A stretch of DNA of 64,000 nucleotides from Falsiroseomonas sp051433195 (GTDB lineage: Bacteria; Pseudomonadota; Alphaproteobacteria; Acetobacterales; Acetobacteraceae): assembly GCF_051433195.1 (NCBI RefSeq), contig NZ_JBHMFT010000008.1, forward strand, positions 147,850 to 211,849, written 5' to 3'. This document shows, piece after piece, positions 35,408 to 43,696 of the stretch. Within the stretch, counting starts at the first letter, position 1; each line of letters starts with the position of its first letter. The position numbers were made by a program, and so were the translations under genes. The notes below the pieces were generated by a model that ran no database searches, had not been told where the DNA came from, and saw only the letters and a program-made list of their open reading frames with translations.

Positions 35408-36481
35408 ATGCCCATACCCACCCGCGACCGCGCCCGGGCCTTCTGCGACCGCTTCGGCCTGCGGGTGCCGATCCTGCTGGCGCCGATGGCTGGCTCCAGC
35501 CCGCCGGGCCTCGCCGCCGCGGTGGCGAATGCCGGCGGCTTGGGCGGCTTCGGCGCGTTGATGTCGAACCCCGACGCCATGCGCGACTGGGCCGCGCAGT
35601 TCCGCGGGCGCAGCAACGGCGGCTTCCAGGTCAACCTCTGGATCCCGGACCCGCCGCCGGCCCGTGACGCGGCGCATGAGGCGCGGGTGCGGGCGGCGCT
35701 TTCAAACCTGTCGGGGATCGAGGTGCCGGACCCGGACCCAGGCCGCCTGCTGCCGGACTTCGCGGCGCAGTGCGAGGCGATGGTCGAGGTCGCGCCGGCG
35801 GTGGCCTCCTCCATCATGGGGCTGTTCCCGCCGGAGGTGGTGGCGCGGCTGAAGGCGCGCGGCATCGCCTGGTTCTGCAACGCCACGACCGTCGCCGAGG
35901 CCCGCGCAGCGGAGGCCGCCGGTGCCGATGCCGTGGTGGCGCAGGGCGCCGAGGCCGGAGGCCATCGCGGCAGCTTCGAGGATGCGGCGGCGGAGCACAC
36001 GCAGATCGGCCTGTTCGCGCTGCTGCCGCAGGTGGTGGACGCGGTCCGCATCCCCGTCATCGCCGCCGGCGGCATCATGGATGGGCGCGGCATCGCCGCG
36101 GCGCTGACGCTGGGCGCCAGCGCGGTACAGATGGGCACCGGCTTCCTGCGCTGCCCGGAAGCCGCGATCCACCCCGCCTGGGCGGCCGCGATCGGGCGCA
36201 CGGCACCCGAGGATACGGTGCTGACCCGCGCCTTCAGCGGCCGCCTGGCGCGCGGCATTCGCAACGAGGTGACCGAGGCCTTCGCGGGACCGGAGTTGAA
36301 GCCCGCCCCCTATCCGGTGCAGCGCGCCCTGATGGTGCCGGTGCGGGCGGCGGCAGAGGCGGCGGGGATTGCCGCGCAGATGCAGAGCTGGGCCGGCCAG
36401 GGCGCGGCGCTGTCGCGGCCGGAGCCGGCGGATGCCCTGGTGCGGCGGCTGTGGGGGGAGGCGCAGGCGCTTCTGCCATAA
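35408..36481 (+). CDS. NAD(P)H-dependent flavin oxidoreductase / nitronate monooxygenase
   Basis: A 357-residue FMN-dependent TIM barrel. Family features are PILLAPMAGSSPPGLAAAVANAGGLG at the N-terminus, WFCNATTVAEARAAEAAGADAVV, and the FMN phosphate loop GAEAGGHRG. The enzyme oxidises alkyl nitronates, which protects against nitro toxins. The ATG at 35408 has GGAGAAG upstream and lies 28 nt after the helicase, so the two may be cotranscribed although functionally unrelated. Confidence 0.87.
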   Translation: MPIPTRDRARAFCDRFGLRVPILLAPMAGSSPPGLAAAVANAGGLGGFGALMSNPDAMRDWAAQFRGRSNGGFQVNLWIPDPPPARDAAHEARVRAALSNLSGIEVPDPDPGRLLPDFAAQCEAMVEVAPAVASSIMGLFPPEVVARLKARGIAWFCNATTVAEARAAEAAGADAVVAQGAEAGGHRGSFEDAAAEHTQIGLFALLPQVVDAVRIPVIAAGGIMDGRGIAAALTLGASAVQMGTGFLRCPEAAIHPAWAAAIGRTAPEDTVLTRAFSGRLARGIRNEVTEAFAGPELKPAPYPVQRALMVPVRAAAEAAGIAAQMQSWAGQGAALSRPEPADALVRRLWGEAQALLP

Positions 36482-36549
36482 GACATCCCCCTCATTTGGT
36501 GTTGCATGGAGCATCACATGCTGCCATCCTCTCGTCCTGGAGGTAAGCC

Positions 36550-36990
36550 ATGGCCAGTGCCGTCCTAAGCCTGACCCCATCAGCCGGCCCTGTCCGGCCA
36601 CCACAGACCTTCGCGCGGGAGGAAGACCGGGCGCGCCTGACCGCGTCCTCGATCCTGGCGCTGCGCGGCCTCGCCAAGGCCTGGGCGCTCACGGGGCCGG
36701 AGGCCGCCATCCTGCTGGGCGTCTCCGAAAGCACCTGGGACCGGATCAAGGCCGGCACCTGGCGCGGCGTCCTGTCGCAGGACCAGCTCATGCGGGTATC
36801 CGCGATGATCGGCACCTTCAAGGCGCTGCACCTGCTGTTCGCAAACGATATGGCCGATCGCTGGGTGCGGCTGCGGAATGCGGGTCCGTTGTTCACCAAC
36901 CTGTCCCCACTCGAGGCGATGATGGAGCGCGGCATTCCCGGCATGATCGAGATCCGGCAGCATGTCGACGCGCTGCGCGGAGGCCTCTGA
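36550..36990 (+). CDS. Xre/MbcA/ParS-type antitoxin
   Basis: A 146-residue protein with an N-terminal helix-turn-helix (GPEAAILLGVSESTWDRIKAG) and a C-terminal toxin-binding domain of the DUF2384 type (LHLLFANDMADRWVRLRNAGPLF). It precedes a RES-domain toxin by 6 bp, the usual order for this type II module. It should neutralise the toxin and repress the operon. GGAGG lies 7 nt before the ATG. Confidence 0.86.
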   Translation: MASAVLSLTPSAGPVRPPQTFAREEDRARLTASSILALRGLAKAWALTGPEAAILLGVSESTWDRIKAGTWRGVLSQDQLMRVSAMIGTFKALHLLFANDMADRWVRLRNAGPLFTNLSPLEAMMERGIPGMIEIRQHVDALRGGL

Positions 36991-36996
36991 CTTCCC

Positions 36997-37701
36997 TTGG
37001 ACCATCCCGTCCTGCGGCTGGCCGAACCGCGCATCGTCCGCCTGGTCTCGACCGCCCGCCTGCGCGACCCCGTGCTGCATCTTCTGTTGCGCGACCCGGC
37101 ACTGGGCGACCTGCCACGCGAGCGGCTCGATGCCATCGCGGCCGATTTGGCGGAGATCGAGGGTGCGACCAGTGCGCGCCTGACCCTGGAATCCGCCGCC
37201 GCCTCGCTGTTCCCGCGCGGCCGGCCGCACGCCAATTTGGTGAACGCCGCCTTTGCCTATGGCCGCCCGCGCGAAGCCAACCGCTTCAGCCCGGCGGGCC
37301 GCGGCGCCTGGTATGCCGCGCTGGAGGTCGAGACCGCGCTCGCCGAGGTGCACTTTCACCTCACGCGCAGCCTGCGGGAGGCCGGCTCCTTCCAGGCCAC
37401 GGTGGAGTGGGGCGAGCTGTGGGCCAGCGCCGCCGGCGAGTTCGTCGACCTGCGGGACGTCGAGCCGAAGCCCACCTGCCTCGATCCCGATCCCGCCATC
37501 GGCTACCCGGCCGGCGTCGCATTGGCGGAGGAAGCCCGTGCCGCGGGGCTGAACGGCATCGTCTATCCCAGCACGCGCCATACCGGCGGCACCTGCCTCG
37601 TGGCGCTGTGGCCACATGCGGTGCAGTCCGTGGCGCAGGGCGCCGTCTGGCGCATGTCATGGGCCGGCACGCCGGAGCCTGCCGTCGAGCGGTTGACCTG
37701 A
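36997..37701 (+). CDS. RES-domain NAD+-degrading toxin
   Basis: A 234-residue RES protein. The RES signature is visible as RFSPAGRGAWYAALEVETALAEV (Arg, Tyr and Glu of the active site) and a downstream Ser in VYPSTRHTGG. Characterised relatives deplete NAD+ by phosphorolysis or hydrolysis and arrest growth. The start appears to be TTG at 36997, about 14 nt after GGAGG and 6 nt after the antitoxin stop, so translation should be weaker than that of the antitoxin. Confidence 0.84.
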   Translation: MDHPVLRLAEPRIVRLVSTARLRDPVLHLLLRDPALGDLPRERLDAIAADLAEIEGATSARLTLESAAASLFPRGRPHANLVNAAFAYGRPREANRFSPAGRGAWYAALEVETALAEVHFHLTRSLREAGSFQATVEWGELWASAAGEFVDLRDVEPKPTCLDPDPAIGYPAGVALAEEARAAGLNGIVYPSTRHTGGTCLVALWPHAVQSVAQGAVWRMSWAGTPEPAVERLT

Positions 37702-37747
37702 TCCGGCGTGACGGCGCCAAGGCCGCCCTCGGCAGGGTGGTGCTGGA

Positions 37748-38722
37748 CTACTCCGGCCTGACGCCCGCTGCCTGGGCAACGCCGGCCCAGGTGGCGACCT
37801 CCTCCGCCACCTCGCGCGCGAAGGCATCCGCGGGGCCGGCCGCGGGCGTGATGCCCTGCGCCAAGAGCCGGTCGGCGACCGCCGGACCGCGCACGACCTG
37901 GGCCATCGCCGCGTTGATGGCCTGCGTCAGCTCGACCGGCATCCCCGCCGGACCGAAGGTGGCATACCAGTTCACCGCGGTCAGGCCGGGATAGCTGTCG
38001 TTCATGCTGGGCACGTCCGGCAGCACCGGCGAACGCTCCAGCCCCCCGATCGCCACCGGGATCATCCGGCCGCCCTGGATGTGCGGCAACGAGTTGACCA
38101 GGTTGTTGATCGTGGCCTGCACCTCGCCCGCCAGCAGCGCCGTCGTCGCCGGCGCCGCGCCGCCATAGGCGACGTGGGTGATGTCGATGCCCGCCATCGC
38201 CTTCAGGCGCTCCATCGCCAGGTGGTTGTTCGTGCCATGCCCGGCGGAGCTGTAGTTGAAGGCGCCCGGCCGCGCGCGGACCGCCGCGACGAATTCGCCA
38301 AGGCTGCGCACGCCCATCGCGGGGTGCACCACCAGCACGAAGGGACCGTCGGCCAGGCGGATGATCGGCGTGAAGTCCCGCAGCGTGTCGAAGGGAAGGT
38401 TGCGCAGCACCGCGGGGTTGATGGCGTGGGAGTTCGCCGTGATCAGCAGCGTGTGCCCATCCGGTGCGGCACGGGCGACCACGGCGCTGCCGGTGCTGCC
38501 GCCCGCGCCGGGCCGGTTCTCCACCACCACGGGCTGCCGCCAGGCCTGTTCAAGCCCCGCGGCCACCCAGCGCGCGATCGCATCCGTCGGCCCGCCGGCG
38601 GCGAAGGGCACGATGATGCGGACGGGCCGCGAGGGGAACGCCTGTGCCTGGGCGGTGACGGACCGGCCCAGCCCGGCCGTGGCGACGGCCACGCCCAGCG
38701 CGGTGCGACGGGTGAACGCCAT
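37748..38722 (-). CDS. Bug/TctC-type tripartite tricarboxylate transporter receptor
   Basis: A 324-residue periplasmic receptor with signal peptide (cleavage after AQAQ near residue 28), then FPSRPVRIIVPFAAGG, VVENRPGAGG and AAPDGHT. ATG 38722 has GGGAGA upstream; the longer frame to 39025 overlaps the MetE-like gene and is spurious. It is the last gene of the Ugp-type operon, 32 nt after the MetE-like gene. It may supply a second, carboxylate-type uptake route to the same pathway. Confidence 0.9.
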   Translation of the reverse strand: MAFTRRTALGVAVATAGLGRSVTAQAQAFPSRPVRIIVPFAAGGPTDAIARWVAAGLEQAWRQPVVVENRPGAGGSTGSAVVARAAPDGHTLLITANSHAINPAVLRNLPFDTLRDFTPIIRLADGPFVLVVHPAMGVRSLGEFVAAVRARPGAFNYSSAGHGTNNHLAMERLKAMAGIDITHVAYGGAAPATTALLAGEVQATINNLVNSLPHIQGGRMIPVAIGGLERSPVLPDVPSMNDSYPGLTAVNWYATFGPAGMPVELTQAINAAMAQVVRGPAVADRLLAQGITPAAGPADAFAREVAEEVATWAGVAQAAGVRPE

Positions 38723-38754
38723 TGTTGTCTTCTCCCTGGTTGGCAGTCCGGCTC

Positions 38755-39882
38755 CTAGATCCTGGCCGAGGCGATGCGCGCACCTTCCGTCAGTGACGCC
38801 AGCTTCGCCCAGGCGATGTCGCCATGCACGGCACCGTAGCCCGCGAAGGTGCCGAAGCCGCAATCGGTACCGGCAATGACACGGTCCGGCCCGACGATGC
38901 GTGCAAAGGTCTCGATGCGTTGCGCGACCAGCTCGGGGTGCTCGACGAAATTGGTGGTGCTGTCGAGGCAACCCGGGATCAGCATCCAGTCCTGCGGCAG
39001 CGCCACGCCCTGCCAGGCGGTCCATTCATGCGCGTGGCGGGGGTTCGAGGCCTCGAACAGCAGGCCCCCGATGCGCAGCTTCAGCAGTTGCGGCAGCACG
39101 CGGGCGAGTGCGATGTCGCGCGTGTGCGGGCCCTCGTAGTTGCCCCAGCAGATATGCAGCCGCACACGGTCCGGCGCGATGTTGCGCAGCGCGTGGTTCA
39201 GGATCTCCACATGCCGCCCGGCGCGCAGCAGGAAGGCGTCCTCGTCCATCTCGGCATACAGCATGTGGCGGCCGAGCCCGAGGTCCGGCGCATCGATCTG
39301 CAGGGTCAGGCCGGCGGCGACGATGGCTTCGTACTCACGCCGCATGCCCTCCGCCAGGTCTTCCATGTAGCTGTCGATGTCGGAATGGATCTCGGAGGGC
39401 TGGAACAGCGCGATGACGCCGGGCGAGGCGCTGTTCATGAACCCCGTCCCGTAGCCCGCCGCATCCATCGCGGCGCGCATCACCGCCAGGTCGCGCGCCA
39501 GCGGGTCCATGCTCTTCACCGCGATGGGCCCGGTGCAGCAGGGGCGCCGGTAGGTCGGCGTGCCGCCGGCCTTCGCCAGCCGTTCCATGAAGGACGGAAA
39601 ATCCTTCAGGTCGGCCGGCACGCGCCGCGGGCTGTCGCCGGAAAACCCGGTGAGCCGGTCCTTGATGTAGGTCGCGTAGGAGATCTTGGAGGTCTCGCCA
39701 TCGGAGGGAATGTCGATGCCGATTTCGCCCTGGCGGCGCAGCACCTCATGCGTCGCCTGCTCCATCGCCTTGTCGTAGGCGGCCGGGTCGATCGGTTCCT
39801 CGCGCTCGCGCGCGAACAGCAGGTCGGCGACGATCTGGCTGCGCGGCAGGGAGCCGACATGGGTGGTCCGGATGCGGGTCAT
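38755..39882 (-). CDS. Cobalamin-independent methionine synthase-like protein (MetE C-terminal family)
   Basis: A 375-residue single-barrel protein homologous to the catalytic half of MetE. It opens with RTTHVGSLPR, has a zinc-site His/Cys pair in LHICWGNYEGPH, and ends with VIAGTDCGFGTFAG, containing the final Cys ligand. It lacks the N-terminal MetE half, so it is unlikely to be the housekeeping methionine synthase. Small MetE-like proteins often act as methyltransferases or C-S lyases on unusual thiols. It is 11 nt after the bicupin gene. Confidence 0.86.
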   Translation of the reverse strand: MTRIRTTHVGSLPRSQIVADLLFAREREEPIDPAAYDKAMEQATHEVLRRQGEIGIDIPSDGETSKISYATYIKDRLTGFSGDSPRRVPADLKDFPSFMERLAKAGGTPTYRRPCCTGPIAVKSMDPLARDLAVMRAAMDAAGYGTGFMNSASPGVIALFQPSEIHSDIDSYMEDLAEGMRREYEAIVAAGLTLQIDAPDLGLGRHMLYAEMDEDAFLLRAGRHVEILNHALRNIAPDRVRLHICWGNYEGPHTRDIALARVLPQLLKLRIGGLLFEASNPRHAHEWTAWQGVALPQDWMLIPGCLDSTTNFVEHPELVAQRIETFARIVGPDRVIAGTDCGFGTFAGYGAVHGDIAWAKLASLTEGARIASARI

Positions 39883-39893
39883 GCGGGCGTCCC

Positions 39894-40892
39894 TCAGGCG
39901 AAGGCCGGCGCGGCCGGCGCATCGCCACCGCGCACGACATAGGCCGCGACTTCGGCCGAGGAACTGGCCCGGAAGCTGCGCATCAGGCCCTTGGGCGTGG
40001 TGAAGGTGTCACCCGGCCCGAGGATCACCTCGCCCTCCGGCGTCATCACCTGCAGCACGCCGCGATGGACGAAGATCACCTCCTCCTCCGACCGCGCATG
40101 CATCGGCACGACGGCGCCGGAGGCCATGCGCAGTGCCCGCAGGTTGAAGCCGTGGGCCCACCAGCCGCTGATCGGGCCAGGTTGGAAGCCGTCGCCGGTT
40201 GGTGCCGGCGTGATGATCGCGAGTTCCTCCACCCCCGCCGCTGCCAGCGGCGAGGCCGGGTTGGCGACGAACTGCCGCGGCGTCACCACGCAGCCGGCGA
40301 GCTTGTCGGCCGGCGGCGTCGCCAGCCGCGCGATCTGCCCGGCATCCGGCGCGCGCTGCAACCTGGCGCCTTCGGGCACCGTCTCCCCGGCCGTGGTGTC
40401 CACCAGCCTACCCCCCTCGAGCAGCACCAGGCCGTAATGCTTGGCCAGGTCGAAGACGCGCGGTGCCCAGGTGACCTTGCCCGGGTTGTCGCGCCCCAGC
40501 ACCGCGAACAGGAAGCCGGTCTCCTCGCCGATATTCTCGAAGCCGCGGTACATCTGCGTCGGGATGGAAATGACGTCGCCCACCTCCATCACCGCCTCGC
40601 CCTCGTCGGCGTTGACGCCGAAGATCATGCGCCAGCGCCCGCTGTGGACGACGAAGACCTCCGCCGTCTCGTGGCTGTGCTGGCTGTTGAGGCAGCCCGG
40701 GGGCTGGCGCGCGCCGCCGATGTTGAAGCCGTGCGCCTCGGGGATGTGCACATGCTGGTTCGGATTCTCGCTGACGCCGGGGCCGATCAGCGTGAAGTTC
40801 TCCTTCGCGTCGGAGCCGGGGGTGCGGCTGTCCACGAAGGCGTTCCGGCAGGGGATCAGGTCCGCATAGCGGATCAGGCGCTGGCTCAGCAT
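39894..40892 (-). CDS. Bicupin protein (gentisate-dioxygenase-like fold)
   Basis: A 332-residue protein with two cupin barrels. The first contains HSHETAEVFVVHSGRWRMIF with probable metal-binding His residues, and the second HARSEEEVIFVHRGVLQVM. The domain layout resembles gentisate 1,2-dioxygenase or other ring-cleaving or isomerising bicupins, but no ring-cleavage partner genes are nearby. Start and upstream ATPase stop overlap as TGATG. Confidence 0.84.
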   Translation of the reverse strand: MLSQRLIRYADLIPCRNAFVDSRTPGSDAKENFTLIGPGVSENPNQHVHIPEAHGFNIGGARQPPGCLNSQHSHETAEVFVVHSGRWRMIFGVNADEGEAVMEVGDVISIPTQMYRGFENIGEETGFLFAVLGRDNPGKVTWAPRVFDLAKHYGLVLLEGGRLVDTTAGETVPEGARLQRAPDAGQIARLATPPADKLAGCVVTPRQFVANPASPLAAAGVEELAIITPAPTGDGFQPGPISGWWAHGFNLRALRMASGAVVPMHARSEEEVIFVHRGVLQVMTPEGEVILGPGDTFTTPKGLMRSFRASSSAEVAAYVVRGGDAPAAPAFA

Positions 40893-41959
40893 CAGGGGGC
40901 TTCCGGGTTGAGGCGCTTCGTGGTTGCGGCATCGAACAAATGCAGGCGCGTGGCGTCGAGGCGGAGCGCGATGGTGCTGCCGATCTCGGCGCGCCAGGCG
41001 CGGTCGGCCTTGGCGATCAGCCGTGCCTCGCCGGCGATGGCGGTGACCAGAACGGCATCCCCGGTTAGCTCCACCGCGTAGATGCTGGCGTCGAGGTCCC
41101 CGGCACCGGCGGGTGCCACCGTCACATCCTCCGGCCGGACGCCGAGCACGGCGGGGCCCGCATGGTGCGGCACGCGGGTTTCCGTGCGGAAGCCGCCGGG
41201 TGCGGTGAAGACGCCGTCGCGATGCGTGCCGTGGACCAGGTTCATCGGCGGCGAGCCGATGAAGCCGGCGACGAACAGGTCCGCCGGCCGGTCATAGATC
41301 ACTTCGGGCGTCGCAAGCTGCCGGATCTCGCCGGACTGCATGACGGCGACGCGATGCGCCAGCGTCATCGCCTCGATCTGGTCATGCGTCACATAGACGG
41401 TCGTGACGCCCAGCTCGTGCTGCAGGTGCTTGATCTCGGCGCGGGTCGAGACGCGCAGCTTGGCGTCGAGGTTCGACAGCGGCTCGTCCATCAGGAACAC
41501 GGTGGGCCGGCGGACGATGGCACGGGCCAGCGCCACGCGCTGCCGCTGGCCGCCGGACAGCTCCTTCGGCTTGCGGTGCAGCAGGTCGCCGAGTTCCACC
41601 TTGGCTGCCGCCGCCCGCACCTGCGCCGCACGATCCGCGCCGCGCACCCCGCGCAGCTTGAGCGGGTAGCCGATGTTGTCCTCCACCGTCATGTGCGGAT
41701 ACAGGCCGTAGGACTGGAAGACCATGGCGATGTCGCGCTCGCGCGGCGGCAGGTCGTTCACCCGCGCGCCGCCGATCAGGATGTCGCCGCTGGTCGGCTC
41801 CTCCAGCCCCGCGATCATGCGCATCGTCGTGGTCTTGCCGCAGCCGGAGGGGCCGAGCAGCACCATGAACTCGCCGTCGCGGATCTCCAGCGACTGGTCG
41901 CGCACGGCGGTGAACCCGCCCCAGGCCTTGGTGACGCGGTGAAGGGCGACTTCGGCCAT
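40892..41959 (-). CDS. Sugar-type ABC transporter ATP-binding protein (UgpC/MalK-like)
   Basis: A 355-residue ATPase. Walker A is GPSGCGKTT, signature LSGGQRQRV, Walker B FLMDEPLSNLD and the H-loop VYVTHDQIEAMTL. The C-terminal third forms the MalK-type TOBE/OB domain (FIGSPPMNLVHG and LGVRPEDV). It drives the two permeases encoded just upstream. Substrate specificity comes from the binding protein. Confidence 0.92.
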   Translation of the reverse strand: MAEVALHRVTKAWGGFTAVRDQSLEIRDGEFMVLLGPSGCGKTTTMRMIAGLEEPTSGDILIGGARVNDLPPRERDIAMVFQSYGLYPHMTVEDNIGYPLKLRGVRGADRAAQVRAAAAKVELGDLLHRKPKELSGGQRQRVALARAIVRRPTVFLMDEPLSNLDAKLRVSTRAEIKHLQHELGVTTVYVTHDQIEAMTLAHRVAVMQSGEIRQLATPEVIYDRPADLFVAGFIGSPPMNLVHGTHRDGVFTAPGGFRTETRVPHHAGPAVLGVRPEDVTVAPAGAGDLDASIYAVELTGDAVLVTAIAGEARLIAKADRAWRAEIGSTIALRLDATRLHLFDAATTKRLNPEAP

Positions 41960-41966
41960 GCTGGTC

Positions 41967-42812
41967 TCACTTCACGGCGCCACCCGTCATCCCGCGCACG
42001 AAGTGGCGCTGGATGACGGAGGCGAGCAGGAACATCGGGATGGAAATCAGGATGCCGGCGGCCGCGATCAGTTCCCACAGGTCACCCCGTTCGGTCCGGA
42101 ACCGCGTGATGCCGACCGGCAGGGTCACCGCATCGTCGCGCGTCAGGATCAGCGCGAACAGGAACTCGTTCCAGGTCAGGATGAAGCAGAACACCGCCGT
42201 CACCAGGACCCCCGGCCAGACCATCGGCACGACGATGTCGAGGATGACGCGCAGCCGCGTCGCGCCATCGACCAGCGCGGCTTCCTCGGATTCCGTCGGC
42301 ACCGCATCCAGGAAGCCCTTCAGCATCCAGACCGCGAAGGGCGTCACGATGGCCAGGTTCACGATGACCAGCGCGAGGTGCGTATCCAGCAGGCCCAGGT
42401 CACGGAACAGCAGGTAGAAGGGCAGCACCACCACGACCGCCGGAATGAACTGCGTCGCCAGGATGGTGAAGAACAGCGCGCCCTTGAACGGCATTTCGAA
42501 CCGGCTGAACGAATAGGCCGCCAGTGTCGAGGCCGGGACCGAGATCAGCACCGTCAGCCCGGCCACGATGGTGCTGTTCCACAGCGTCTGCCCGATGTTC
42601 CAGGGCGCGCTGAAGATGGTGCGGAAATTGTCGAGCGTCGGCGTGAAGATGACGGTCAGGTCGAACAGGTCGACCGGCCGCTTGAACGCCGTCAGCGCCA
42701 TCCAGAGGATCGGGAACAGGATCAGGAACAGCGCCAGCAGCAGGATGGCGGATTCCACCGCCTTCCAGACCAGCTTCCGCCGCCGTGCGCGCGCAGCCTG
42801 GGCCAGCATCAC
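41967..42812 (-). CDS. Carbohydrate-type ABC transporter permease (MalG/UgpE-like)
   Basis: A 281-residue membrane protein with six predicted helices. The EAA loop near residue 180 (TESEEAALVDGATRLRVI) is the ATPase contact of MalG-type permeases. It ends with HFVRGMTGGAVK, the typical C-terminus. It overlaps the upstream permease by 4 bp and lies 7 nt before the ATPase gene. Confidence 0.91.
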   Translation of the reverse strand: MMLAQAARARRRKLVWKAVESAILLLALFLILFPILWMALTAFKRPVDLFDLTVIFTPTLDNFRTIFSAPWNIGQTLWNSTIVAGLTVLISVPASTLAAYSFSRFEMPFKGALFFTILATQFIPAVVVVLPFYLLFRDLGLLDTHLALVIVNLAIVTPFAVWMLKGFLDAVPTESEEAALVDGATRLRVILDIVVPMVWPGVLVTAVFCFILTWNEFLFALILTRDDAVTLPVGITRFRTERGDLWELIAAAGILISIPMFLLASVIQRHFVRGMTGGAVK

Positions 42813-43690
42813 GCGCCCCCCGGCTTGCGCAGCACCAGCTTCATGTACCAGATCGCCAGGAAGACCAGCAGCGCCGTGAGGATCCAGGCGACCGCGGAGG
42901 CATAGCCCATGTCGTACCAGCGGAAGGCGATGGAATAGACCAGGTAGGCCAGCGTCACCGTGGATTGCCCGGGGCCGCCGCCGGTCAGCGTCACCACCTG
43001 GTCGAACATCTTCAGCGCGAAGACGGTCTTGAGGATGGCGACCACCGCCAGCACGGGCATCAAGGCCGGGATCGTCACGTCGCGCAGCACCTGGAACTCA
43101 CTCGCGCCATCGATGCGCGCCGCCTCCTCCGGCTCCTTCGGCAGGGCTGCCAGGCCGCCCAGCACCACCAGCGTCATATACGGCACCCAGCGCCAGGCAT
43201 CGGAGAACACCAGCACCAGCAGGGCGGCGACCGGATCGGCAAGCCAGACATACCCCTCCAGCCACGGCACCAGGGCGCCGGCCAACCAGGTGAAGACGCC
43301 CATCTCCGCGTTGAACATGAAGCGGAAGGAGATGCCGACCAGCGCCGGCGAGACGGCGAAGGGCAGGATCAGCACGGCGCGCGTCATGCTGGCGAGCACA
43401 CCCGCCCGCCGCAGCAGCAGCGCGAGGCCCAGCGCCGAGAGCACCGTGATGGTCACGTCGATGACCACGAACAGCGCCGTCACCGTCGCGGCATTGGCAA
43501 AATCGGGGTCATCCGTCAGTGCGGTGATGTAGTGTTCCGCCCCGATGAAGGGCCCCGGCGTCAGCGACCGCGTCAGGCGCCAATCCCGGAAACTGGTGAC
43601 GAGCGAGACGGCCAGTGGCCAGATCGTCGTCCCCACCACCAGCAGGGCCGCCGGCAGGATCAGCAGATATTTCAGCCGGCGGTCCTGCAT
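42809..43690 (-). CDS. Carbohydrate-type ABC transporter permease (MalF/UgpA-like)
   Basis: A 293-residue membrane protein. The EAA loop is present as PKEPEEAARIDGASEFQVL, and the N-terminal ILPAALLVVGTTIWPLAVSL helix is typical of UgpA. It is the heterodimer partner of the next gene and lies 6 nt after the binding-protein gene. Confidence 0.91.
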   Translation of the reverse strand: MQDRRLKYLLILPAALLVVGTTIWPLAVSLVTSFRDWRLTRSLTPGPFIGAEHYITALTDDPDFANAATVTALFVVIDVTITVLSALGLALLLRRAGVLASMTRAVLILPFAVSPALVGISFRFMFNAEMGVFTWLAGALVPWLEGYVWLADPVAALLVLVFSDAWRWVPYMTLVVLGGLAALPKEPEEAARIDGASEFQVLRDVTIPALMPVLAVVAILKTVFALKMFDQVVTLTGGGPGQSTVTLAYLVYSIAFRWYDMGYASAVAWILTALLVFLAIWYMKLVLRKPGGA

Positions 43691-43696
43691 GCGCGA

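Noticed and set aside
32132..35677. 1181-codon minus-strand open frame opposite the pyruvyl transferase and helicase genes
   Set aside because: No recognisable domain and low-complexity composition; the plus-strand genes have clear motifs.
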